A stretch of DNA of 12,028 nt from Candidatus Poribacteria bacterium (GTDB lineage: Bacteria > Poribacteria > WGA-4E > WGA-3G): positions 1-12,028 of the forward strand of contig RKRO01000423.1 of NCBI GenBank assembly GCA_007571355.1, written 5' to 3'. A program made the translations under genes and the position numbers. The notes beneath the pieces are model-generated. The model searched no databases and was not told where the DNA came from. It was given only the letters and a program-made list of their open reading frames with translations. Below, one piece after another: positions 1 through 7,025 of this stretch (position 1 is the first letter of the stretch; each line of letters begins with the position of its first letter).

Positions 1-1
1 C

Positions 2-907
2 CGGTGCGCGATCCGCGCCCGCTGCATCCATTAACGGCCGCTGGTTTCGCCCATCAATATCCATCAGATAGATGGATGCCCGGCTCGGATCAGAGCCGCT
101 TGCTTGGATAGGCGGGAACATGAGCCCCCCGCGGGTCCGTTCGGTAACGAAAGCGATGGATTGACCATCCGGTGAAAAAGTAGGCATGTATTCGTCAAAT
201 TCATCAGTATGTGTGAGTTGTTGAAGTTCGAGGGTCGTGAGATTCAAGAGGTACAACTCTGCATTTTGGAGGCGATTTGAGGCGAAGGCGACCCATTTTC
301 CATCCGGTGAGATTGCGGGGCTATAGTCGTCGTTAGCCTTTGCAGTAAACGTCATGATATTCCCTTTTTCGGTAAACGTCTGCTCGTAATCGTCGCTGCC
401 TTCGGTACGGAGGCGTTGGACGTGGTAGGCATCGCCGGTGAGTCCAGCGATTTTTAAAACCACATCCCGCGATGGTGATTTCTCTAAGAGTTGATTAAAT
501 TGACGAAGTGCGAAGTCTTTTTCATTGTCAAGCCAATAGAGCGTTCCGAGTGTCCGTCTAATTTCATCTCTTCGCGGTGCCCAGCGTGGTGCCATATCCA
601 ACGCCCAAGAGAGTGCTTCTTTCGCTTTCTCTCTATACGCTGTTCCGCTCGGATTTCTATCTACCATTTCAACGTAAATCAAGCCGATCTGATAGAAGGC
701 TTCCGCCCTTGAACCGTCGTGATTAATCGCTTCCTCAAATGTCTCTATTGCGGCATCGGTGTCGCCACTGGCAGCTAACTGTTTTCCACGCTTGATAAGA
801 GGACCGTCACCGCAACCAAAAAAAAGAAGGGCGAATAATCCGAGAAACAATATGTAGAGGCTTTGCCTGACACCTTTAAAATTCTCTTTTTTTTGATTGG
901 TCATCAT
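2..907 (-). CDS. TPR and PD40 (TolB-like propeller) lipoprotein, partial (3' end off the window)
   Basis: 302 codons are visible and the frame is still open at the left edge. Residues 14-32 form a hydrophobic signal ending in a lipobox (LFFGC, Cys32), so the protein is predicted to be exported and lipid-anchored. Residues about 36-80 are a clear TPR (GDTDAAIETFEEAINHDG, then YQIGLIYVEM). A second, weaker TPR pair covers about 95-145. From about 194 there are PD40/WD40-like strands: SPAISPDGKWVAFASNR, then PTFSPDGQSIAFVTER, then IYLMDIDGRNQRPL, as in TolB-type propellers. I chose the start at 907 because an AGGGA ribosome site lies 8 nt upstream; a second ATG follows directly at 904. The gene begins 12 nt after the FG-GAP gene stops, and its ribosome site lies in that gap, so the two are likely co-transcribed. 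Its ligand and role are unknown; scaffold or periplasmic binding is typical of these folds. Confidence 0.85.
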   Translation of the reverse strand, partial: MMTNQKKENFKGVRQSLYILFLGLFALLFFGCGDGPLIKRGKQLAASGDTDAAIETFEEAINHDGSRAEAFYQIGLIYVEMVDRNPSGTAYREKAKEALSWALDMAPRWAPRRDEIRRTLGTLYWLDNEKDFALRQFNQLLEKSPSRDVVLKIAGLTGDAYHVQRLRTEGSDDYEQTFTEKGNIMTFTAKANDDYSPAISPDGKWVAFASNRLQNAELYLLNLTTLELQQLTHTDEFDEYMPTFSPDGQSIAFVTERTRGGLMFPPIQASGSDPSRASIYLMDIDGRNQRPLMDAAGADRAP

Positions 908-919
908 TTTCAATCCCTT

Positions 920-2575
920 TTATTCTCGAGGCTCCTGCTTAACACGTACCTGTTGGTTCCTTGATATATTATGAAGTACCTGCGTTTCTCCATTTAGCCA
1001 CGTAACTTGTAATGTCTCAATCATTGTAGCGTTTCCTACGCCGAATTCAACAACAAAACTGTTAGAGGACATGTAACTTTCACCGGCGTAAACCTCTCGT
1101 ATCTGCGTTCGATCGGCTGTTTTAAGTTGAATCTTCGCACCGATGGCATTCCGGTTTCCATCGGTGCCAACCAGTTCAATATGCAGCCAACCGTTGCGAT
1201 TCCCACCCTCGTTACGCAAGAGCGTCGGTGGGGCGTGATTATTGACAACGAAGATATCGACATCCCCGTCGTTGTCATAGTCTCCAAACGTCGCGCCACG
1301 TCCCACGCGAGCGGGCAGTGCTGTGATGTCGGTGCGTTCACTGACATCGGTGAAAGTGCCATCCCCGTTGTTGCGGTACAAGGTATCCGCTTGTGGGATA
1401 AGCACTTCTGGATTCTTCAGTTCTTGGAAAGTGCTCCCATTCGTAACGAAGATGTCCAAATCGCCATCGTTATCGTAGTCGAAAAGCGCGGTGCCCCAGC
1501 CGATGTGTTTGAGGCTCACCTCCGCCAGCATCGCAGAATAGGATTCATCCACGAACCGAATAGACTGACTTGAAGGGTCTTCTTTTAAAAGATTTCTGTA
1601 AAGCGTGTTTTCCTCATCAACCCAATGGCTCATAAAGAGGTCTATATCCCCGTCATCATCGTAATCACCGGCGGTGAGTCCCATAGACCCCCGAAAATCA
1701 GCTGCCCACGATTCGGTGCTCACATCCGTGAAAGTGCCATCACCTTCATTGCGATAGACATAGTTCACAGAAGTATCATTTGCCACATAGAGATCCAGGT
1801 CATTATCCTTATCAAAGTCGCTGAAGAGGCACTGCATACTTCTCCCCCCCGGTGCCGCAATCCCTAATTCGGCAGTTGCCTCTGTAAAGGTCCCGTCCCC
1901 ATTATTACGGTAGAAAACATTATCCTGTGGCTCAAAGACATGTGGGTTCAGCGCGCTCGGGACCGGCTTCCCCGATTGTAAGGACTCCGCCTGCAGCTGT
2001 TCCAATTTCTCTAAATCGTAGGTAACATAGTTGCAAACGTAGAGATCCAGATCGGTGTCGCTGTCAACATCGGCAAAAGCAGCCCCCGTGCTCCACAATT
2101 CACACCCAACACCGGCGGTTTCGGTCACGTCACGAAAGGTGCCATCACCGTTGTTGTGATAGAGGACGTTTGCGCCGTAATTTGTTACATAAAGATCAAG
2201 GTTGCCATCGCCATCGTAATCCGCGAAGACGCAACCCATGCCATATCCGTCATCTCCAACGCCCGCGGTGTCGGTAATGTCCGTAAACGTGCCATCGCCA
2301 TTATTCCGATAGAGAACATTGGTTTTGTTGTCAACACTTGTCTCTTGTGTCAACGGCCCCGGGATATTGACGATATAGAGATCCAGATCGCCATCGTTGT
2401 CTATATCCGCGAAAGCCGTGCCGGACCCCATATCTTCCGGGAGTAAACTGGAACGTGTTCCGCTGGCATGTTGGAAGCGGATACCCGCTGCATCTGTAAC
2501 ATCAACAAACGTAACCGCCTGCAGCGTCAGGGGTGTTAGGGCAACTATCGCACATGTGATCAAGAAGAAACGCAT
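920..2575 (-). CDS. Secreted FG-GAP/VCBS repeat protein with C-terminal ASPIC/UnbV domain
   Basis: 551 aa. Residues 1-20 are a Sec signal peptide (MRFFLITCAIVALTPLTLQA). Seven FG-GAP repeats follow, each carrying a calcium-binding acidic loop of the DxDxDGDxD type, at about 57-70, 118-132, 168-182, 252-266, 303-316, 366-379 and 431-445 (for example DIDNDGDLDLYIVN). Repeats are joined by a recurring linker, LYRNNGDGTFTDV or close variants. Residues about 463-546 are an ASPIC/UnbV domain: WLHIELVGTDGNRNAIGAKI, then AGESYMSSNSFVVEFGVG, then LQVTWLNGETQ. This is the architecture of CRTAC1-like proteins, a seven-bladed propeller that binds calcium and is presumably extracellular. No catalytic residues are recognisable, so I infer adhesion or ligand binding. 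The third repeat (DVDSDTDLDLYVCN) lacks the usual glycine. No strong ribosome site precedes the ATG, but the signal peptide supports this start. It heads a two-gene unit with the lipoprotein downstream. Confidence 0.93.
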   Translation of the reverse strand: MRFFLITCAIVALTPLTLQAVTFVDVTDAAGIRFQHASGTRSSLLPEDMGSGTAFADIDNDGDLDLYIVNIPGPLTQETSVDNKTNVLYRNNGDGTFTDITDTAGVGDDGYGMGCVFADYDGDGNLDLYVTNYGANVLYHNNGDGTFRDVTETAGVGCELWSTGAAFADVDSDTDLDLYVCNYVTYDLEKLEQLQAESLQSGKPVPSALNPHVFEPQDNVFYRNNGDGTFTEATAELGIAAPGGRSMQCLFSDFDKDNDLDLYVANDTSVNYVYRNEGDGTFTDVSTESWAADFRGSMGLTAGDYDDDGDIDLFMSHWVDEENTLYRNLLKEDPSSQSIRFVDESYSAMLAEVSLKHIGWGTALFDYDNDGDLDIFVTNGSTFQELKNPEVLIPQADTLYRNNGDGTFTDVSERTDITALPARVGRGATFGDYDNDGDVDIFVVNNHAPPTLLRNEGGNRNGWLHIELVGTDGNRNAIGAKIQLKTADRTQIREVYAGESYMSSNSFVVEFGVGNATMIETLQVTWLNGETQVLHNISRNQQVRVKQEPRE

Positions 2576-2656
2576 ATCCGTTTTACTTTTTAGTTTTTAG
2601 AAAAGCCTGCAAAATGGCTCAGGCGATTCATAAGCCAAAACCGTTATTATCGTAAC

Positions 2657-2694
2657 ATCGGAAAATAAAGGCACACTTTTAGGAAGATACCCCC
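2657..2694 (+). repeat. Dispersed 38-nt repeat, copy 1
   Basis: This stretch matches the reverse complement of 10434-10471 at 34 of 38 positions without gaps. The most conserved part is ACACTTTTAGGAAGA followed, after one variable base, by ACCCCC. It lies in non-coding sequence upstream of the FG-GAP gene, in the opposite orientation to that gene. The other copy has the same orientation as the gene downstream of it. Confidence 0.7.
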
Positions 2695-2833
2695 CACGAA
2701 GAAACACTTTCCTCGCGTTGGATTTTAGCGTTTGCAAAAACCCCCGCCCCGCAAGCAGGGGGGAAGCAGAGGGACCTCGCTTCGAGAGGATGTGTCTCAA
2801 TCCTTACGGGCTTTACGATAAACAAATTACCTG

Positions 2834-2858
2834 TTTTAACGCCTCGCGAACGTTAAAA
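2834..2858 (-). terminator. Possible terminator hairpin after accC
   Basis: A perfect 8-bp stem (TTTTAACG / CGTTAAAA) with a 9-nt loop begins 2 nt after the accC stop codon, where the long seven-gene unit ends. The stem is A/T-rich, and the T-run of a classical terminator lies inside the stem instead of after it. The position favours termination; the sequence alone is only moderately convincing. Confidence 0.35.
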
Positions 2859-2860
2859 AA

Positions 2861-4219
2861 TCATTTTTCAAGGAAGTTCGTAAAAATCGCGCCATTGCGG
2901 AAGCGTTCATCATGGAGGATATCTTGGTAGAGTGGAATCGTGGTTTTTATCCCTTCAATCTGGAATTCGGATAATGCGCGTTGGAGCCGCGCGATCACTT
3001 CCTCGCGATCTCTACCGCTTGCGATGAGTTTCGCCACCAATGAGTCGTAGTGTGGTGGTACGGTATACCCTGCATAGATGTAGTCATCCACCCGCACGCC
3101 GATACCGCCGGGCGGATGATAAGCCGTGACCCGTCCGGGTGAAGGCATAAAGTTGTTTGCGGGGTCCTCTGCATTGATTCTGCATTCAATGGCGTGTCCT
3201 TGGAGATGGATATCCGATTGCCCGTATCCGAGAGGCTCGCCCATTGCAAGGCGGATCTGTTCTTTAACCAAGTCGATACCGGTGATACATTCCGTGATCG
3301 TATGTTCAACCTGTATCCGAGTATTCATTTCCAAGAAGTAGTAGTTCTCGTCTGTATCGACAACAAACTCGACAGTCCCCGCACTGACGTAGCCGATAGA
3401 TTTTGCTGCTTTTGCTGCGACTTTACAAATTTCCGCGCGAAGTTTAGGTGAGATAGAAGCGGCGGGTGCTTCCTCAAGTAACTTCTGCTGTTTACGTTGG
3501 ATGGAACATTCACGTTCGCCGAGATGGACGACGTTGCCGTGTGTATCTCCTAAAATCTGGACTTCAATATGCCGCGCCTCTTCAATCCATTTCTCGAGGT
3601 AAACATCCGGGTTTCCGAAAGCGGCTTCGCCTTCAGCTTTGGCCGTATGAAAGAGCGTCTGCAGGCTGGGACGGTTTTCAGCGATTCGGATACCACGTCC
3701 ACCGCCACCGGCAACGGCTTTAATCCCCACGGGATAACCGATCTTTTCAGCGAGTTGCACCGCTTCTTCAGCGGTATCCACGGTACCTTTTTTGCTGCCT
3801 CTACCTCTACCACTTTGGCTACCGGGTATCAGTTTCAAACCTGCCTTCGCGACGGTCTCGCGTGCTTTGACTTTATCCCCCATCGTTGCGATATTTGTGA
3901 CCGTGGGCCCAATAAACGTTATCTCGTGTGCTTCACAAATTTCGGCAAATTGCGCGTCCTCAGCGAGAAAACCTGCTCCTGGATGAATCGCGTTGACGTT
4001 CGCGAAATCCGCGACTGCGATAATATTCGCATATTTGAGATAACTTTCTGCGGAGGGTGGTGGGCCGATGCAGTACGCCTCGTCGGCGCGTTTAACGTGC
4101 AACGCCTCTTCATCAGCGGTTGAGAAGATAGCGACCGTTTTAATCCCCATGTCCTTGCATGCTCGGATGATACGGACAGCGATTTCGCCGCGATTTGCTA
4201 TGAGTATCTTTTTTATCAT
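2861..4219 (-). CDS. accC: Acetyl-CoA carboxylase, biotin carboxylase subunit (AccC)
   Basis: 452 aa, close to the usual 445-455. It catalyses ATP- and bicarbonate-dependent carboxylation of biotin on AccB, the first half-reaction of malonyl-CoA formation in the cytoplasm. The N-terminal domain starts MIKKILIANRGEIAVRIIRA. The ATP-grasp glycine loop is at 170-176 (AGGGGRG), the ERECSIQRKQQK motif at 235-246, the catalytic stretch EMNTRIQVEH at 297-306, and ECRINAED at 345-352. Three things differ from the family norm: HPGAGFLAED at 79-88 where HPGYGFLSEN is usual; VEHTITE at 304-310 where VEHPVTE is usual; and a basic, glycine-rich insert at about 135-147 (GRGRGSKKG) before the ATP-grasp lid. 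The core catalytic residues appear intact. It lies 79 nt downstream of accB. The ribosome site is weak, but the start matches the family. Confidence 0.95.
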   Translation of the reverse strand: MIKKILIANRGEIAVRIIRACKDMGIKTVAIFSTADEEALHVKRADEAYCIGPPPSAESYLKYANIIAVADFANVNAIHPGAGFLAEDAQFAEICEAHEITFIGPTVTNIATMGDKVKARETVAKAGLKLIPGSQSGRGRGSKKGTVDTAEEAVQLAEKIGYPVGIKAVAGGGGRGIRIAENRPSLQTLFHTAKAEGEAAFGNPDVYLEKWIEEARHIEVQILGDTHGNVVHLGERECSIQRKQQKLLEEAPAASISPKLRAEICKVAAKAAKSIGYVSAGTVEFVVDTDENYYFLEMNTRIQVEHTITECITGIDLVKEQIRLAMGEPLGYGQSDIHLQGHAIECRINAEDPANNFMPSPGRVTAYHPPGGIGVRVDDYIYAGYTVPPHYDSLVAKLIASGRDREEVIARLQRALSEFQIEGIKTTIPLYQDILHDERFRNGAIFTNFLEK

Positions 4220-4298
4220 CTTTTAAAGTTCTCAGTGCTAAGGGGTAAGTGCTCAGAAAGCGTGTTTGGGAAAGCCTCTTAACGGAGAACCGATCCCT

Positions 4299-4820
4299 TT
4301 ATATCTGTTTCACTCGGAACAACGCTTGCGAGTATTCAACCGCATCGCCATCTTCCGCAAGAATTTCTAAAATCTCACAGTTAAACGGGGCCTCCACAGG
4401 ATTGTAGGTTTTCATCACTTCAAGTACCGCTACAGGTTCACCCGCACTCACAGTATCCCCGATATCTACAAAGGCCGGTTCATCCGGCGCAGCCGAACGG
4501 TAGAAGCGCGACGGCATCGGCGCGCGGATATAGGCACCCTCGTCTTGACGGCTCCCGACCGCATCCGCACTTCCTGAGGGTAACTCTGGACCGCTCGTCG
4601 CTAGGCTCGGATCGGACGGTTGTCGCGAAGAAAGTGGGTTCATACCGACGGAAGTTCCAGGAGTCCTGGAAACGTGCACTTCAAATTCGGCATCCCGAAT
4701 GCGTACTTCCGTCAGGTTCGCACGATCAAGTACCGCTGCTAGCTGTTCAACGAGCTTAAGAACATCGCTGTGGTCTCGCTCGACGGATTGGGGTTGATCC
4801 TTGGATGTTTTTTGACGCAT
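4299..4820 (-). CDS. accB: Acetyl-CoA carboxylase biotin carboxyl carrier protein (AccB/BCCP)
   Basis: 173 aa. It carries the biotin that AccC carboxylates and that passes carboxyl to acetyl-CoA through the carboxyltransferase, whose genes are not in this window. Residues about 18-52 are the N-terminal helical region typical of AccB (LVEQLAAVLDRANLTEVRI, then EFEVHVSR). Residues 55-95 are a Ser/Pro-rich flexible linker. The biotinyl domain covers 98-173 (APMPSRFYRSAAPDEPAFVD, then GDTVSAGEPVAVLEVMKTYN). The biotin-accepting lysine is K137, in EVMKTYN where EAMKMMN is the common form, so both flanking positions differ while the Met-Lys core is kept. The gene begins 43 nt after efp stops and no clear ribosome site is visible. 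The efp-accB-accC order is common in bacteria and supports the call. Confidence 0.94.
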   Translation of the reverse strand: MRQKTSKDQPQSVERDHSDVLKLVEQLAAVLDRANLTEVRIRDAEFEVHVSRTPGTSVGMNPLSSRQPSDPSLATSGPELPSGSADAVGSRQDEGAYIRAPMPSRFYRSAAPDEPAFVDIGDTVSAGEPVAVLEVMKTYNPVEAPFNCEILEILAEDGDAVEYSQALFRVKQI

Positions 4821-4840
4821 TTCTATTTTTCGTGGGTATC

Positions 4841-4854
4841 GGCTGTTGTCAGCC
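4841..4854 (-). other. Small hairpin between efp and accB
   Basis: A perfect 5-bp stem (GGCTG/CAGCC) with a 4-nt loop lies between the efp stop and the accB start. It has no T-run, so it is not a standard terminator. It could be an RNA-processing or stability element, or chance. Confidence 0.25.
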
Positions 4855-4862
4855 CATAACCG

Positions 4863-5420
4863 CTATATCCTTTCTACATATTTTCCGGTACGCGTATCCA
4901 CCTTGATAAGGGTCTCATTTTGGACGAAAAGTGGCACGTTAACAACGCCGCCTGTCTCAAGTGTGGCACGTTTCGAGCCGCCGCTGACGGTATCCCCGCG
5001 TAACCCTGGATCGGTCTCAACAATTTTAAGAGCAACGAAGTTCGGGAGCTCAACCGCAAGCGGTAACTGTCCATCCATCTTGACGGTGACAGTCTCACCT
5101 TCTTTAAGGAACTTCAACTCCTCTTCAAGCAAGCTCAGCGGAAGTGTATGTTGCTCAAAAGTTTCGTTGTCCATAAACCACAAAACATCGCCATCTCGGT
5201 ACATATATTGCATCTGATGGTCCATAAGCCTGACAGTTTCAACAGTCTCATTCGAGCGGAAGGTACGATCCAAAACCGCACCATCGGTGACACGCTTGAT
5301 CTTCGTCCGCGCGAAGGCACTGCCCTTACCGGGCTTAACGTGTTGACAATTAACTATCGTATAAACAGTTTCATTGAGTCGGATAACCAACCCGTTACGT
5401 AAATCGTTAAGTGCTGCCAT
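4863..5420 (-). CDS. efp: Translation elongation factor P
   Basis: 185 aa, the usual length. EF-P binds ribosomes stalled on polyproline stretches between the P and E sites and promotes peptide-bond formation. Three domains are recognisable: a KOW-like domain I (about 1-62), an OB domain II (about 65-125) with FMDNETFEQH at 82-91, and a C-terminal OB domain III (about 129-184) with the signature ETDPGLRGDTVSGGSKRATL and NVPLFVQNETLIKVDTRTG. The tip loop reads HVKPGKGSAFAR, with K32 at the position modified in E. coli. A lysine there points to lysylation or a similar lysine modification, or none, and argues against the EarP-rhamnosylated arginine type. No modifying enzyme gene is in the window. 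An AAGGG ribosome site lies 5 nt before the ATG, in the 17-nt gap after rdgB. Confidence 0.97.
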   Translation of the reverse strand: MAALNDLRNGLVIRLNETVYTIVNCQHVKPGKGSAFARTKIKRVTDGAVLDRTFRSNETVETVRLMDHQMQYMYRDGDVLWFMDNETFEQHTLPLSLLEEELKFLKEGETVTVKMDGQLPLAVELPNFVALKIVETDPGLRGDTVSGGSKRATLETGGVVNVPLFVQNETLIKVDTRTGKYVERI

Positions 5421-5437
5421 TTTTCCCTTTTTTTCGG

Positions 5438-6040
5438 TTATAAGTTATAAGTCAACGAAGAAAGCAAGGCAAGTGCTTGTTGCAACGCCTTGGCTCTGTG
5501 ACTGATCTTGTTTTTGATGTTTTCTCCCAATTCCGCGAAAGTTTGCTCGTAACCGTCGGGCACAAACACCGGATCGTAACCAAATCCGCTTTCGCCTCTC
5601 GGTGTATGCAAGATATGTCCCTCACAAACCCCCTGAACACCTTCAGGATTAGCATCCGGATGGACAACCGCAATCGCGGCGACGAAACGCGCCCGCCGAT
5701 CTGTAACACCCTCAAGTGCTTTCAGCAGTTTCGCGATGCGGATCGCATCTGTCGCATCTTCCCCTGCCCAACGTTTAGAATGGATACCCGGAGCCCCCTT
5801 AAGGGCATCGACCTCTAATCCAGCATCGTCGGCGAGCGTCAGAAGCCCTGTATATTTGGCGATGACAGACGCTTTTTTGGCGGCATTTCCCCGATACGTC
5901 TGTCTGTCCTCCACGACTTCCGGCGCGTTCGGGTAGTTCTGCAAAGAGATGACTTCTACGGGCTCACCGGCACGGTTGTGGAGCAGCTGTGTGAGTTCGC
6001 GAACTTTCCCTTGGTTATGCGTCGCCAATACAAGCTTCAT
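5438..6040 (-). CDS. rdgB: RdgB/HAM1 family XTP/dITP pyrophosphatase
   Basis: 200 aa, full length. It hydrolyses deaminated purine nucleotides (ITP, dITP, XTP) to the monophosphates and so keeps them out of nucleic acids. Diagnostic motifs are all present: the N-terminal LVLATHNQGKVRE (residues 3-15), the catalytic acidic pair in LADDAGLEVDAL (69-80), SKRWAGEDATD (88-98), the nucleotide-binding GFGYDPVFVP (152-161), and the C-terminal SHRAKAL (180-186). The start overlaps the end of rph by 26 nt, and a GGAG ribosome site inside rph lies 7 nt before the ATG, so translation is probably coupled. The rph-rdgB pair is a common bacterial arrangement. A short tandem copy of TTATAAG sits over the stop codon, giving a slightly unusual C-terminus (LTYNL). 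Confidence 0.97.
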   Translation of the reverse strand: MKLVLATHNQGKVRELTQLLHNRAGEPVEVISLQNYPNAPEVVEDRQTYRGNAAKKASVIAKYTGLLTLADDAGLEVDALKGAPGIHSKRWAGEDATDAIRIAKLLKALEGVTDRRARFVAAIAVVHPDANPEGVQGVCEGHILHTPRGESGFGYDPVFVPDGYEQTFAELGENIKNKISHRAKALQQALALLSSLTYNL

Positions 6041-6773
6041 CTAAATTCTCCAACATTATCCGATTCTGGAGGCGGACAAGTTGCTGAATACCCCCGACGG
6101 CAATATCTAACATCTGGTCGTAATCGCCCCGCGAAAACGGCTTTTCCTCCGCTGTCCCTTGTATTTCTATAAATTGTCCACTCCCTGTCATCACAATGTT
6201 CATATCCACATCCGCCGTTGAATCTTCTGTATAGCACAAGTCTAACAGTGCCTCACCGTCAACAAGTCCCACACTGGTTGCAGCGATGTTATCCATGATA
6301 GGGAAGCTTTGGATCCTTTTACGCTCGACAAGTTCTTGGCAAGCGTCCCAGAGCGCGATGAACGCACCCGTGATGGACGCCGTACGTGTCCCGCCATCCG
6401 CTTGTATGACATCGCAGTCAATCCAGATCGTCTGTTCTTCTAAAGCATTTAAATCTACGGCGGCGCGCAAAGAACGACCAATGAGACGTTGTATCTCTTG
6501 TGTTCTGCCACTGGGACCCCCACGAGTCATCTCACGCTGCATCCGTTCAGATGTAGAACGCGGTAGCATAGCATACTCGGCTGTTACCCAGCCCTTATTT
6601 TTGATACGCTGATCCCGCATAAACCGCGGCTGCTGATCAATAACGGAGGCAGTACAGATAACGTGTGTATCTCCAGTCGCTATGAGTGCTGAACCCTCCG
6701 CGTGTTTGATATAATGTCGTTTAATCGTTACCGGTCGCAATTCATCTGGCCGGCGTCCATCCTCTCTTGCCAT
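6015..6773 (-). CDS. rph: Ribonuclease PH
   Basis: 252 aa from the chosen start. It is a phosphate-dependent 3'-5' exoribonuclease that trims tRNA 3' ends and forms hexamers. The protein begins MAREDGRRPDELRPVTI, the typical family start. It carries GDTHVICTASV, the RSTSERMQREMTRGGPSGRT region, QADGGTRTASITGAF (with the phosphate-site GTRT), and the acidic stretch DSTADVDMNIVMTGSGQFIE that supplies metal-binding aspartates. I chose the ATG at 6773 because AGGAG lies 4 nt upstream and the homology starts there. A further in-frame ATG at 6785 would add MRRK, directly after the stop of the upstream small gene, but has no ribosome site. The 3' end overlaps rdgB. Confidence 0.95.
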   Translation of the reverse strand: MAREDGRRPDELRPVTIKRHYIKHAEGSALIATGDTHVICTASVIDQQPRFMRDQRIKNKGWVTAEYAMLPRSTSERMQREMTRGGPSGRTQEIQRLIGRSLRAAVDLNALEEQTIWIDCDVIQADGGTRTASITGAFIALWDACQELVERKRIQSFPIMDNIAATSVGLVDGEALLDLCYTEDSTADVDMNIVMTGSGQFIEIQGTAEEKPFSRGDYDQMLDIAVGGIQQLVRLQNRIMLENLDEACIGDA

Positions 6774-6785
6774 CTTTCTCCTCAT

Positions 6786-7025
6786 CTATAAGGCTTTAAG
6801 CAGATCTAATGCCTTTGTGTAACTTTTACGTTCAAGGTAATGACAGAGCATTTTCGGGGCGGTTGGCGCGAGTTTTTGATGTAGAACGTTAATGCGATCC
6901 AACTGTTCCCGTATATCTTCACCCGCCGCGATCTGATCAAACATCGTTTCTAACGCCTGCCTGAGTTCAACAGTTTGCACCGTAAGTTCCGACGTGTCTG
7001 CTGCGTCAAAAGGCTCAACTACCAT
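6786..7025 (-). CDS. Small helical protein of unknown function (79 aa)
   Basis: 79 aa from the ATG at 7025, which has a strong GGAGG ribosome site 6 nt upstream, inside the end of the PhyH gene. A longer open frame reaches 7202, but that extension only shadows the PhyH gene. The start overlaps the PhyH stop (ATGGTAGTTGA), and the stop is followed directly by the rph start region, so the gene is packed between two others as a coupled cistron should be. I do not recognise a family. The sequence is acidic at its N-terminus (MVVEPFDAADTSELTVQTVE), predicted mostly alpha-helical, and ends in a basic helix (CHYLERKSYTKALDLLKAL). There is no signal peptide, membrane segment or visible catalytic motif. 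It is probably cytoplasmic. The ribosome site and tight packing support a real gene; its function is open. Confidence 0.75.
   Translation of the reverse strand: MVVEPFDAADTSELTVQTVELRQALETMFDQIAAGEDIREQLDRINVLHQKLAPTAPKMLCHYLERKSYTKALDLLKAL

Larger units (their letters stand above)
2576..2860. other. Non-coding gap between accC and the FG-GAP gene
   Basis: No gene is supported in these 285 nt. The short open frames present cross repeats and hairpins and have no family features. The gap holds a 38-nt dispersed repeat (2657-2694), a GC-rich potential hairpin of C-run against G-run (2741-2763), a small stem at 2775-2789, and an A/T-rich hairpin just after the accC stop. Upstream of the FG-GAP gene, the minus strand reads GATAAT at 2651-2646, a possible -10 box, but no good -35 box sits at the right distance. 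Confidence 0.6.

Noticed and set aside
1127..1573. A 148-codon open frame on the plus strand inside the FG-GAP gene, with others at 2156-2446 and 1625-1867
   Set aside because: They are antisense shadows of the repeated acidic loops; the Ile/Val-rich composition is just the complement of Asp-rich repeats, and no ribosome site or family feature is present.
2741..2763. C-run/G-run stretch considered as an intrinsic terminator or CRISPR-like repeat
   Set aside because: There is no T-run on either side, no spacing pattern and no second copy nearby; it is noted only as a possible hairpin.
3569..4123. A 184-codon open frame on the plus strand opposite accC
   Set aside because: It is antisense to well-conserved biotin carboxylase sequence and has no recognisable domain; the long length reflects the codon pattern of accC.
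4231..4258. Short direct repeat of AGTGCT between accC and accB
   Set aside because: Only six bases repeated twice, 14 nt apart; too short to separate from chance in a 79-nt gap.
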